15,095 nt of DNA, from contig URDT01000029.1 in the NCBI GenBank assembly GCA_900546745.1, forward strand, positions 1-15,095, read 5' to 3'. Source of the DNA: an uncultured Mycoplasmatota bacterium (lineage in GTDB: Bacteria > Bacillota_I > Bacilli_A > RF39 > UBA660). This document shows, one piece after another, positions 1 through 6,652 of the stretch. The position numbers were made by a program, and so were the translations under genes. Each line of letters opens with the position of its first letter. Positions within the stretch are counted from its first letter, which is position 1. The notes beneath the pieces were generated by a model. That model made no database searches. It saw nothing but the letters and a program-made list of their open reading frames with translations, and was not told the DNA's origin.

Positions 1-425
1 ATATTCGTTAATTCTGCTCTAGATAATGTTGTATCTTCTTCTGTGATTTCTACTTTATCATCTACTGTATTTGCATAGTATTTTCCATTATAAACACTTT
101 CTACTGTTACTTCTCCTGTACCATTTAAATAGAATGTTCCACTCTTTGGTACGGTTCCTTTAAAATCTAGTGATTCTCCTTCTTCATTAGAACAATTAAT
201 TCCATTACAAGTAAACGCTATTTCTTTTGTTTTTCCAATATTTGTTAAATGGTTAGCTAAATAGATATTAGCAGACTCCATAATTCCATAGATACTATTT
301 CGGTAAGATTCTTTCTTACTTTTTTCGATAACTCCTAATATTACTGGTGTTGTAATGATTGCGATTACTGCTAGTACTACAATCACTGCTAGTAATTCTA
401 TTAGTGTAAATCCTTTTCTTTTCAT
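1..425 (-). CDS. Type IV pilin-like protein (prepilin), 3' end outside window
   Basis: The first 141 residues are visible and no stop is reached, so the gene continues beyond the left edge. The N-terminus is a classic class III signal: a short basic leader MKRKG, then FTLIELLAVIVVLAVIAII. A prepilin peptidase would cleave after Gly5 and methylate Phe6, with Glu10 as the conserved Glu+5. The hydrophobic helix spans about residues 6-30. After it comes an outward-facing domain with a CNGINC cysteine pair that may form a disulfide. Likely role: a pilin or pseudopilin of a type IV pilus, competence or type II-like secretion apparatus; which one cannot be told without neighbours. I start at 423-425. 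An in-frame ATG three codons upstream (432-434) also has a good AGGA about 5 nt away, so MITMKRKG is possible. It is transcribed from its own promoter behind parE. Confidence 0.88.
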   Translation of the reverse strand, partial: MKRKGFTLIELLAVIVVLAVIAIITTPVILGVIEKSKKESYRNSIYGIMESANIYLANHLTNIGKTKEIAFTCNGINCSNEEGESLDFKGTVPKSGTFYLNGTGEVTVESVYNGKYYANTVDDKVEITEEDTTLSRAELTN

Positions 426-450
426 TGTTATCATTCCTTTCCTACATACT

Positions 451-477
451 AAAAAAGAGAGGTTTTTACCCCCCCCC
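451..477 (-). terminator. Intrinsic terminator/attenuator built on a G9 run in the pilin leader
   Basis: Reading the minus strand, nine G (477-469) are followed by TAAAAA (468-463), then CCTCTC (462-457) and six T (456-451). GGGGGG pairs with CCTCTC (four G-C and two G-T pairs) around a 6-nt loop and is followed directly by the T-run, which is intrinsic-terminator architecture. Further G residues can wobble-pair into the T-run. It lies about 26 nt upstream of the pilin start and downstream of the pilin promoter, so it would act as an attenuator and could also end parE read-through. Structure is inferred by eye. Confidence 0.55.
469..477. repeat. Nine-base homopolymeric C/G tract
   Basis: C9 on the plus strand (G9 in the pilin transcript) in an AT-rich intergenic region. 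It is the only G/C homopolymer of this size I see in the window. Such tracts are prone to slipped-strand length change, and this one lies between the pilin promoter and its start codon. Confidence 0.9.
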
Positions 478-507
478 GTTTGCTCTCGGCAAACGCGTTA
501 TTTTGCC
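477..507 (-). promoter_or_regulatory. Mutually exclusive hairpins in the pilin leader
   Basis: On the minus strand GGCAAA (507-502) can pair with TTTGCC (493-488) around an 8-nt loop. Alternatively CGTTTGC (495-489) can pair with GCAAACG (483-477) around the loop CGAGA. The two stems share TTTGC, so only one can form at a time. The sequence GAGAG (487-483), mostly in the loop of the second stem, is also complementary to CTCTC (461-457) in the terminator arm just before the T6 run. This resembles a switch or attenuator, but I recognise no known riboswitch consensus, including c-di-GMP types. Confidence 0.4.
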
Positions 508-543
508 TATTACAAACTATATTATGATTCTTACTACATCTTA

Positions 544-572
544 ATTTTATACTATCTTATAAATTTAGTCAA
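544..572 (-). promoter_or_regulatory. Sigma-A-type promoter of the pilin gene
   Basis: Minus-strand -35 TTGACT (567-572) and -10 TAAAAT (544-549) are separated by exactly 17 bp. The -35 begins immediately after the parE TAA stop. Transcription should begin near 537, giving a leader of about 110 nt before the pilin ATG. Most other promoters in this window give leaders of roughly 10-30 nt. Confidence 0.75.
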
Positions 573-2480
573 TTATTTCACATAATTATCTTCTAAAGTA
601 AAGTCAACATTTTCTTCAATCCATTCTTTTCTAGGCTCTACTTTATCACCCATAAGAACAGAAACTCTTTTTTCAGCCATAGCAGCATCTACAATATTTA
701 CTTTAATTAAACTTCTTTTTTCTGGATCCATGGTTGTTTCTCTAAGTTGAATGGCATCCATTTCACCAAGTCCTTTATAACGCTGAGTATCAGAAGATTT
801 TCCTTTAAATTTTTCTAATATGGCTTTTCTATCTTCCTCTGTCCAAGCATAATAAGCCTCTTTACCACACTTAATCTGATATAAAGGAGGCATTGCTATA
901 TAAAGTCTTCCATTTTCAATTAAAGGACGCATGTAACGATAAAAGAATGTAATTAAAAGAATTTGAATATGTGCTCCATCATCATCTGCATCGGTCATGA
1001 TAATTACTTTATCATAATTACAATCTTTAATATCAAAGTCACTTCCAACTCCTGCTCCAATGGTATGAATCATAGTATTAATTTCTTCATTTTTAAATAT
1101 TTCTTCCATTTTTGTTTTTTCCGTATTTAATACTTTTCCTCTAAGTGGAAGAATAGCTTGATATTTTTTATCACGTCCACTTTTAGCAGATCCTCCGGCT
1201 GAATCTCCTTCGACTAGGAATAACTCATTTTTAGTAGCATCTTTACTTTGAGCAGGAGCTAGTTTACCACTGATAGATTGTTCTTTTTTTCCTTTTCCTT
1301 TTCCATTACGAGCTTCATCTCTAGCTTTTCTAGCAGCTTCACGAGCTAATTTACTACGTACCATTTTATTTAAAATATTAGTTGCAATTTCTTTATTTTC
1401 TTCTAAGAAATACTGTAATTTTTCTGATACAATACTTTCTACAATAGTACGAGCTACTGGAGTCCCCAGTTTTCCTTTTGTTTGTCCCTCAAATTGTAAT
1501 AGATTTTCTGGAATCTGTAAACTAATAATAGCTGTAATACCTTCTCTAGTATCTGGACCTTCTAAGTTTTTATCTTTGGCTTTTAAATAGCCATTATTTC
1601 TAGCATAATCATTAAACACCCTTGTTAGAGCGGTTTTAAAACCTACTTCATGAGTTCCACCATCATTCGTTTTTACATTATTGACAAATGATGTAATTGA
1701 TTCATTATAGCCATCTGTATATTGAAATGCTACTTCAACATGAACTTTATCTTTTTCTCCTTCAAAAACTGTTACATCGTGTAATGGTGTTTTTTCTTCA
1801 TTCAAATATTCAACAAAGGCTTTTAATCCATGTTCATAATGATACGTTTCTTTTCGATCATTTCTAAGATCATTCACTTCAATCGTTAATCCTTTTAATA
1901 AAAAGGCACATTCTTGCATCCTTTCACAAATAGTAGAAAAAGAAAATTGAGTAGTAGAAAAGATTGTAGCATCTGGTTTAAAAATAACCTTGGTCCCCGT
2001 TTTTGATGTTTTTTCTAATTTCTTCAAAGGAATAGTTGTATGTCCACCATTTTCAAAGCGAATATAATATTCATATCCATCTCTTTTAATATAAACTTCC
2101 ATCCATTCACTTAAAGCATTTACAACAGAAGCACCAACACCGTGTAATCCACCAGAAACTTTATAGCCACCAGCTTCAAATTTTCCACCAGCATGTAAAA
2201 CTGTATAGATAACTTCTGGAGTTGACATACCACTAGAATGCATTCCTATAGGAACTCCTCTTCCTTCATCTTCTACTGTAATACTATTATCTTGATTAAT
2301 AGATATTTTTATTTTTTTACCATAGCCGTTAATTACTTCATCAACACCATTATCGACAATTTCCCAAACTAAATGATGAAGGCCTCTTTTATCAGTAGAA
2401 CCAATATACATACCTGGTCTTTTTCTTACTGCTTCTAGTCCTTCTAATATTTTAATAGAACTTTCATCATATTTTGCCAT
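573..2480 (-). CDS. parE: DNA topoisomerase IV subunit B (ParE)
   Basis: ATPase subunit of topoisomerase IV, which with ParC decatenates replicated chromosomes. The protein has 635 residues, slightly shorter than Bacillus ParE. The N-terminal GHKL ATPase domain shows EIVDNGVDE (catalytic Glu40, Mg-binding Asn44) and the GGLHGVGASVVNALS lid. The transducer domain carries QTKGKLG with the ATP-contacting lysine. The C-terminal TOPRIM domain has LVEGDSAGGSAK, MTDADDDGAHI and QRYKGLGEM. I call ParE rather than GyrB because the sequence tracks the Bacillus ParE I recall, including YIGSTDKRGLHHLV, the FENGG region and a KARDEARNGKGKGKK linker. The start ATG (2478-2480) has AAGGTG 5 nt upstream. It sits after murC with its own short-leader promoter. 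A pilin gene follows it, not the usual parC. Confidence 0.95.
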   Translation of the reverse strand: MAKYDESSIKILEGLEAVRKRPGMYIGSTDKRGLHHLVWEIVDNGVDEVINGYGKKIKISINQDNSITVEDEGRGVPIGMHSSGMSTPEVIYTVLHAGGKFEAGGYKVSGGLHGVGASVVNALSEWMEVYIKRDGYEYYIRFENGGHTTIPLKKLEKTSKTGTKVIFKPDATIFSTTQFSFSTICERMQECAFLLKGLTIEVNDLRNDRKETYHYEHGLKAFVEYLNEEKTPLHDVTVFEGEKDKVHVEVAFQYTDGYNESITSFVNNVKTNDGGTHEVGFKTALTRVFNDYARNNGYLKAKDKNLEGPDTREGITAIISLQIPENLLQFEGQTKGKLGTPVARTIVESIVSEKLQYFLEENKEIATNILNKMVRSKLAREAARKARDEARNGKGKGKKEQSISGKLAPAQSKDATKNELFLVEGDSAGGSAKSGRDKKYQAILPLRGKVLNTEKTKMEEIFKNEEINTMIHTIGAGVGSDFDIKDCNYDKVIIMTDADDDGAHIQILLITFFYRYMRPLIENGRLYIAMPPLYQIKCGKEAYYAWTEEDRKAILEKFKGKSSDTQRYKGLGEMDAIQLRETTMDPEKRSLIKVNIVDAAMAEKRVSVLMGDKVEPRKEWIEENVDFTLEDNYVK

Positions 2481-2495
2481 ATTATCACCTTTCTC

Positions 2496-2524
2496 ATTAT
2501 AACAAAAAAAAAGTTGTTTCGCAA
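2496..2524 (-). promoter_or_regulatory. Predicted parE promoter nested in the murC terminator
   Basis: Minus-strand -10 TATAAT (2496-2501) is preceded at 17 bp by TTGCGA (2519-2524), which lies mostly in the loop of the murC terminator hairpin. Transcription would start near 2489, only about 9 nt before the ATG, so AAGGTG would lie at the extreme 5' end of the message. The -10 is perfect; the -35 matches 4 of 6. Confidence 0.55.
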
Positions 2525-2539
2525 AGAAAACAACTTTTT
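2504..2539 (-). terminator. Intrinsic terminator of murC
   Basis: Minus-strand stem AAAAAGTTGTTT (2539-2528) pairs perfectly over 12 bp with AAACAACTTTTT (2519-2508) around an 8-nt loop. The T-run continues to 2504. The left arm overlaps the murC TAA stop at 2538-2540. Confidence 0.85.
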
Positions 2540-3845
2540 ACTTTGAATTCTTTATTTTTTCTATTGTCTCATTTTCTAATGTTGATAAGTCATTTGGACT
2601 CATAAATAAAATAACAGAACCTTTATATTGTGCTAAAGTACTAGAATCATTCATTGTAATAGCTTCTCCATGATCTAATTGATCAATAATAAGTTTTGAT
2701 GTTACACCTTCAAAATCTTCTTGTTTTTCTCGCGCTGGATGAATTTCTAAAACATAGGAATAATCTGCTAAATTCATAGCACTAGCTAAAGCGTTAGCAA
2801 ATTCTTTTGTTCTAGAAAAAGTATGTGGCTGAAATACTGTAACCAATTTTTTATCTGGATATTTTTGTCTTATTGATTTTATAGTAGCTTTTACTTCATT
2901 TGGATGATGAGCATAATCATCAATAATAATTGTATCATCTACTACAGTTTCTGTAAAACGTCTTTTAGCTCCATGGAATGTTTTTAAAAGTTTAGAAACC
3001 TCTTTTACATCTAAACGTTCATAATAACAAACAGAGATAACTGCTAAAGCATCTAATAACATATGTTTTCCATAAATTGGTAAGTCAAAAAAGCCATAAT
3101 AATTATCCTCTACAAAAACTTCAAAACTAGTTCCATCTTTTTTATACTCAATATTTTTGGCAATAATATCGTTATCTTCATCAATGCCGTAATAGAAAAT
3201 TGGTTTATTGATATCTAGATAATGTGTATAAGGATCATCCCCACAAGCAATTACCATTTTCTCTGCTTTGTTTGCAAATTCATTATACGCATCAACAACA
3301 TCGTTAATATCTTTAAAATAATCTACATGGTCCAAATCGATATTTGTAATAATTGCATAGTATGGTGTATAAGCTAAAAAATGCCTTCTATATTCACAAG
3401 ACTCTAAAATAAAGAATTCATTCTCTTTATTAGAATACCCTGTTCCATCCCCTATTAAATAGTTTGCACCTTTGATTTGATTCAAAACATGAGCCATCAT
3501 AGATGTGGTAGTTGTCTTACCATGACATCCTGCAATACAAATTGTTTTGAATTTGCGAGTTAAACTTCCAACCATATCAGCATAACTATAGATATTTAGT
3601 CCTAATTCTTTGGCTCTTTTTACTTCTGGATGATCATCTGTAAAAGTGGCTCCTCTTACTATTTTCATATTTTCATGAATATTATTTTCATCAAAAGGTA
3701 ATATTTTGATACCATCTTTTACTAATCCTTCTTCTGTAAAAAAATGAGTTTCTACGTCACTTCCTTGAACATCATAACCTAAATTTTTCATAATTTGCGC
3801 TAAAGCACTCATACCAGAGCCTTTAATGCCTATAAAATGGTACAT
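2538..3845 (-). CDS. murC: UDP-N-acetylmuramate--L-alanine ligase (MurC)
   Basis: Cytoplasmic ATP-dependent ligase that adds L-Ala to UDP-MurNAc, the first peptide-stem step of peptidoglycan synthesis. At 435 residues it is a normal Bacillota length. The N-terminal UDP-binding Rossmann loop is GIKGSGMSALA (residues 6-16). The Mur-ligase P-loop is GCHGKTTTT (106-114), with Cys where Thr or Ala is more usual. The central domain shows ESCEYRRHFL and ITNIDLDHVDYF. The C-terminal part carries DDYAHHPNEVKATI and VFQPHTFSRT, both typical of MurC. The start ATG (3843-3845) has AAAGGAG 7 nt upstream. A promoter precedes it and a strong terminator overlaps its stop, so it is probably monocistronic. It is separated from murE and mraY instead of lying in a compact dcw cluster. 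Confidence 0.96.
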   Translation of the reverse strand: MYHFIGIKGSGMSALAQIMKNLGYDVQGSDVETHFFTEEGLVKDGIKILPFDENNIHENMKIVRGATFTDDHPEVKRAKELGLNIYSYADMVGSLTRKFKTICIAGCHGKTTTTSMMAHVLNQIKGANYLIGDGTGYSNKENEFFILESCEYRRHFLAYTPYYAIITNIDLDHVDYFKDINDVVDAYNEFANKAEKMVIACGDDPYTHYLDINKPIFYYGIDEDNDIIAKNIEYKKDGTSFEVFVEDNYYGFFDLPIYGKHMLLDALAVISVCYYERLDVKEVSKLLKTFHGAKRRFTETVVDDTIIIDDYAHHPNEVKATIKSIRQKYPDKKLVTVFQPHTFSRTKEFANALASAMNLADYSYVLEIHPAREKQEDFEGVTSKLIIDQLDHGEAITMNDSSTLAQYKGSVILFMSPNDLSTLENETIEKIKNSK

Positions 3846-3880
3846 ATCATCACTCCTTTGATTATGTTTATTCTCTAAAC

Positions 3881-3909
3881 ATTATAACAAAAATTTTTTT
3901 GTTAGACAA
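3881..3909 (-). promoter_or_regulatory. murC promoter
   Basis: Minus-strand -35 TTGTCT (3904-3909), 17-bp spacer, perfect -10 TATAAT (3881-3886). The predicted start near 3874 gives a leader of about 29 nt carrying AAAGGAG. Confidence 0.75.
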
Positions 3910-3914
3910 TAATT

Positions 3915-3947
3915 CTAAAATAAAAGTAACTTTTGACAAGCTACTTT
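3915..3947 (-). terminator. Terminator of the ltaS operon
   Basis: Minus-strand AAAGTAGCTT (3947-3938) pairs with AAGTTACTTT (3932-3923) with one G-T wobble around the loop GTCAA. It is followed by TATTTTAG, a weak T-tract. The stem overlaps the TAA of the gene ending at 3946. Confidence 0.65.
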
Positions 3948-4557
3948 ACTTCATTTCTACAATTTCCAATTTATTATCATGATGAATTAAAACAAAGGAA
4001 CATTCTGTTGGATAACCTAGATCCTTCTCATATGTTAAAGTTAAATCTATATAGTAAGCTTTAGAATCAGATTCTGTTTTTCCGTTATATTCTTTCTGTT
4101 CTACATTTGTTACTTCTACATCTGTTACATTTGGTAACTCTTGAGTTCTTTTTCCATAAACATTACTTTCAACATAAGCATAAACAGTATCTTTTGCTTT
4201 TAAAGAAAAGGTATCACGATATCCATCATAAACAAACTGAATTCCTCCAACATCACTTTTACTAAAAGCATATTCTAACGAATAGAAATCAACAGCAAAT
4301 AATTTACTAACTGAGACAGCATATTCCTCTTCGTTTATTTCTTCACTTTCTAAATTATCTTTTAATTCCTGAAATATTTTTTTATAATACTTGGAATCAT
4401 TTTCATTTAATGTGTAATTATAATTTTCAATTGAATCTAGTGTTTTTACAGTATGATCACTACTTAAGGAAACATAAATATCACGCAAACAGAAAAATAA
4501 TAAAACAAATAAAATAATTAATATGAATGGTAAACACAATTTTAGAACTTTTTTCAT
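3946..4557 (-). CDS. Membrane-anchored extracytoplasmic protein of unknown function
   Basis: A 203-residue protein I do not recognise. Residues 1-4 are basic (MKKV), followed by one long hydrophobic segment (about residues 5-24) ending FFCLRD. It lacks a lipobox and a clear signal-peptidase site, so it is probably an uncleaved N-terminal anchor with a domain outside the membrane. The rest is hydrophilic, acidic and tyrosine-rich. A helical-looking stretch (about 50-85) is followed by alternating beta-like segments such as VYAYVESNVYGK and YYIDLTLTYEKD, somewhat like an NTF2-like or Tim44-like accessory domain (speculative). Its ATG shares ATGA with the ltaS stop (4554-4557), which implies translational coupling to ltaS, and it precedes the operon terminator. 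An envelope or LTA-associated accessory role is inferred from position only. Confidence 0.75.
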   Translation of the reverse strand: MKKVLKLCLPFILIILFVLLFFCLRDIYVSLSSDHTVKTLDSIENYNYTLNENDSKYYKKIFQELKDNLESEEINEEEYAVSVSKLFAVDFYSLEYAFSKSDVGGIQFVYDGYRDTFSLKAKDTVYAYVESNVYGKRTQELPNVTDVEVTNVEQKEYNGKTESDSKAYYIDLTLTYEKDLGYPTECSFVLIHHDNKLEIVEMK

Positions 4558-5528
4558 TTTACTATCCTTTCTTTTTCATTTTCTTTCTTAATTAAATCAT
4601 ATACAATAATGGAATTAGAAATACTTACATATTTATTCGCTAAAGCGGTATTTTGGTCTGTGTAATCACTACTAATGGTATCTTGATTATTTAGAATTTT
4701 ATATTCACCTTTACTTTGATTGTAATACATAGTATTTGTTAACCAATTACCATCAGGGAATACTACTAAATTTTCTTCTCCATTTTTTAAACTAAATATA
4801 TCTTTTCCTAAAGCATAGTCACTTTTAATACCTACCATATTTCCTAATGTAGGTAGGACATTATACATACCTGTAGCTTCTGTTACTTCACGATTTAGTA
4901 ACTTATCTCCTTTACTATTTTTTGTCCAAATAATAAATGGAACTTTACGATTTAATTCATAATCATAGTAGTCTACTTTGTGATAATTTGGATCAGTAGA
5001 ATCTATTGTAGCACCTGTTTCAGGATTGTAATTATAGAACCAATCAAATTCTGATTTTTTTAATTTTGCATCATGGTCACCGTATATTACAACTACCGTG
5101 TTATCTAATAATCCTTCACTATCCATTTGGTCTAATAATTCACCTAAGGCTTGATCAGCATAATGAACAGATTTAAAATAACTTCCTAATTTAGTACCTT
5201 CCATATAAGGTGCTTCTTTTTCTTCTACCTCTCCTGTTTCAGGATTTGTAGTTTGATATTTCATTGTTACTTTATAATCGCTATAGTTTTCAATATCTGT
5301 AAATGGAGTATGGTTAGAAAGCATAATAAGTAATCCGTACCAATTTTGATTTTGTTCTGATATTTTTTTAATTTTTGGAACAGATTGTTTAAAGAAAGAT
5401 TTATCAGAAAGACCAAGTCCAATGGTTTCATCAATTTTATAATCTTTCGTATAGCAATAAAAATTATCATATCCAAAACTTTTATGAGTTGCTTGACGAT
5501 TCCAGAAAGAACAGTTATTGCCATGCAT
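4554..5528 (-). CDS. ltaS: LtaS C-terminal fragment: sulfatase-type catalytic domain
   Basis: 324 codons from the first ATG in this frame. The frame is open from 5864 and continues the LtaS domain upstream through the catalytic-Thr region GTSSDTEF. The 5528 ATG is an internal Met of the family motif (SMHGNNCSFWNR), so independent initiation here would omit the catalytic Thr and lack a membrane anchor. I see no good Shine-Dalgarno in front of it. It contains SNHTPF and GDHD, and ends in an ATGA overlap with the next gene. Confidence 0.65.
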   Translation of the reverse strand: MHGNNCSFWNRQATHKSFGYDNFYCYTKDYKIDETIGLGLSDKSFFKQSVPKIKKISEQNQNWYGLLIMLSNHTPFTDIENYSDYKVTMKYQTTNPETGEVEEKEAPYMEGTKLGSYFKSVHYADQALGELLDQMDSEGLLDNTVVVIYGDHDAKLKKSEFDWFYNYNPETGATIDSTDPNYHKVDYYDYELNRKVPFIIWTKNSKGDKLLNREVTEATGMYNVLPTLGNMVGIKSDYALGKDIFSLKNGEENLVVFPDGNWLTNTMYYNQSKGEYKILNNQDTISSDYTDQNTALANKYVSISNSIIVYDLIKKENEKERIVK

Positions 5529-5800
5529 ACTAAATGTGTAATAATTTTTTTCTTTTAATAATTTTGGAATTGTAACATAGTCTCTATCATAATAACTAAT
5601 AAATACAGTTCCACTACTAGCAGGAAGTAAAGATGTATTAAAGGTAAATTCTGTATCACTACTAGTTCCTACACTTTCTTCAGCATAGAAGTTAGAAAAA
5701 TAAATTCCTTCACTTGCTAATCGTTTTAAGTTAGGCGCTACATCTTCACCATTAAAACTAGTATTTAAAGTAAAATTTTGAATACTTTCAGCGTGAATTA

Positions 5801-6595
5801 CTAAGATATTTTTCCCTTCAAAGATATTTGTGTATTCATTTGTATCTTGTTTTTCTTGATTTTTTCAGCATAAAATTCTCTAAACTCTTTGGCATTTTCA
5901 TCATATCCAAATAAAGGGTTCAATCCAGATTTTAAAGTAACTAATAGATCATTAAATTGATAAGTATATGCTCCAAATTCCATAACAATGTATTCACGAT
6001 TCCACTGCTTACTTAAACGACTAATATCTACAGAACTTAGTGTGGAGATAAAAATTCCCATAAATATTAAACCTACAACTAATGTATTAACTGCTTTTAC
6101 TTTCCCTTTTTCTATTTTTGATACTTTTTCATAATAATTTTTCTTTTTTAAACTACGATTTACAAAAATCATTGCGAGTAATTGCCATAAATAGATAAAA
6201 TCTTTCATTTCCATGACATTTTGAACAACAGCATCTCCTACATCTACAATTTGTAAAGATGTTTCTAGTAGTGAAAATGAAGCAAATGAAACATAATTTG
6301 TATAGTACATGGAATTAATTAAACATAGTGCTGTAAAAATAATAGACCATGTAAAGAAATATTTGAACCGATGTTTTGGCTTGATAAAGTAACCAATTGC
6401 CCCTACTAATAAAACAACAGCAATATCTGCAATAACTGGTTTTAATTCAAAAGTATTTTTTACTGTGAAAGTTCTTAATAGAATTTCATTTAAAATAGAA
6501 GTTATTACAAATGTTGCAAATAATACATTTGTTTTTAAATAATCTTTTGATTGAATTTTAAAATTCATTAAAAATTTTTTTATCTTTTCTTTCAT
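5801..6595 (-). CDS. ltaS: LtaS N-terminal fragment: five-helix membrane domain
   Basis: A 264-codon open frame holding the membrane half of LtaS. Hydrophobic helices lie near residues 24-45, 54-71, 78-103, 130-146 and 170-187. They are followed by the conserved juxtamembrane stretch FGAYTYQFNDL. Roughly the last 16 residues (after KKN) are out of frame relative to the ancestral protein. The ATG (6593-6595) has GAGGTG about 6 nt upstream. See the combined ltaS entry for the frameshift. Confidence 0.75.
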   Translation of the reverse strand: MKEKIKKFLMNFKIQSKDYLKTNVLFATFVITSILNEILLRTFTVKNTFELKPVIADIAVVLLVGAIGYFIKPKHRFKYFFTWSIIFTALCLINSMYYTNYVSFASFSLLETSLQIVDVGDAVVQNVMEMKDFIYLWQLLAMIFVNRSLKKKNYYEKVSKIEKGKVKAVNTLVVGLIFMGIFISTLSSVDISRLSKQWNREYIVMEFGAYTYQFNDLLVTLKSGLNPLFGYDENAKEFREFYAEKIKKNKIQMNTQISLKGKIS

Positions 6596-6623
6596 AAATT
6601 CACCTCAAGCATAACGCTAAACC

Positions 6624-6652
6624 ATTATAACACGTTTTTTCTTCATTTACAA
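6624..6652 (-). promoter_or_regulatory. ltaS promoter
   Basis: Minus-strand -35 TTGTAA (6647-6652), 17-bp spacer, perfect -10 TATAAT (6624-6629). The -35 lies in the last codons of the upstream membrane-protein gene. I see no terminator between the two genes, so ltaS may also receive read-through. Confidence 0.6.

Larger units (their letters stand above)
4554..6595 (-). pseudogene. ltaS: Lipoteichoic acid synthase (LtaS), interrupted by a one-base frameshift
   Basis: Taken together the two frames make an LtaS of about 680 residues, close to the family size. LtaS polymerises glycerol phosphate from phosphatidylglycerol onto a glycolipid anchor outside the membrane. The N-terminal frame (6595 to about 5850) encodes five membrane segments. 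The -1 frame then supplies the sulfatase-fold domain. It has the catalytic Thr in GTSSDTEF (codon 5664-5666), an early metal-binding Glu in HAES, SNHTPF with the substrate His, and the metal-binding GDHD (about 5070-5081). The break lies at a five-base run (5850-5854, AAGAAAAACAAG on the minus strand). Adding one A would restore the frame through KKQDTNEYTNIFEGKN. Without it translation stops at 5801 in the linker before the catalytic domain. No slippery heptamer fits well, so either a real inactivating deletion or a homopolymer sequencing error is likelier than programmed frameshifting. Confidence 0.8.

Noticed and set aside
451..537. Known c-di-GMP riboswitch in the pilin leader
   Set aside because: Pilin genes in clostridia can have such switches, but the conserved core sequences of the c-di-GMP-I and -II classes are not recognisable here.
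355..585. Plus-strand open frame of 76 codons
   Set aside because: It overlaps the pilin 5' end, its leader and the end of parE. It has low-complexity Ile/Thr then Tyr/Leu-rich content and no Shine-Dalgarno; antisense shadow.
5267..5524. Minus-strand 85-codon frame within ltaS
   Set aside because: Out of frame with the conserved sulfatase domain, Ile/Leu/Lys-rich and without motifs.
5845..5860. Programmed -1 ribosomal frameshift in ltaS
   Set aside because: The local sequence AAG AAA AAC AAG gives G AAA AAC, which does not fit X XXY YYZ well. I see no obvious downstream stimulatory hairpin, and other LtaS proteins I know of are encoded in a single frame.
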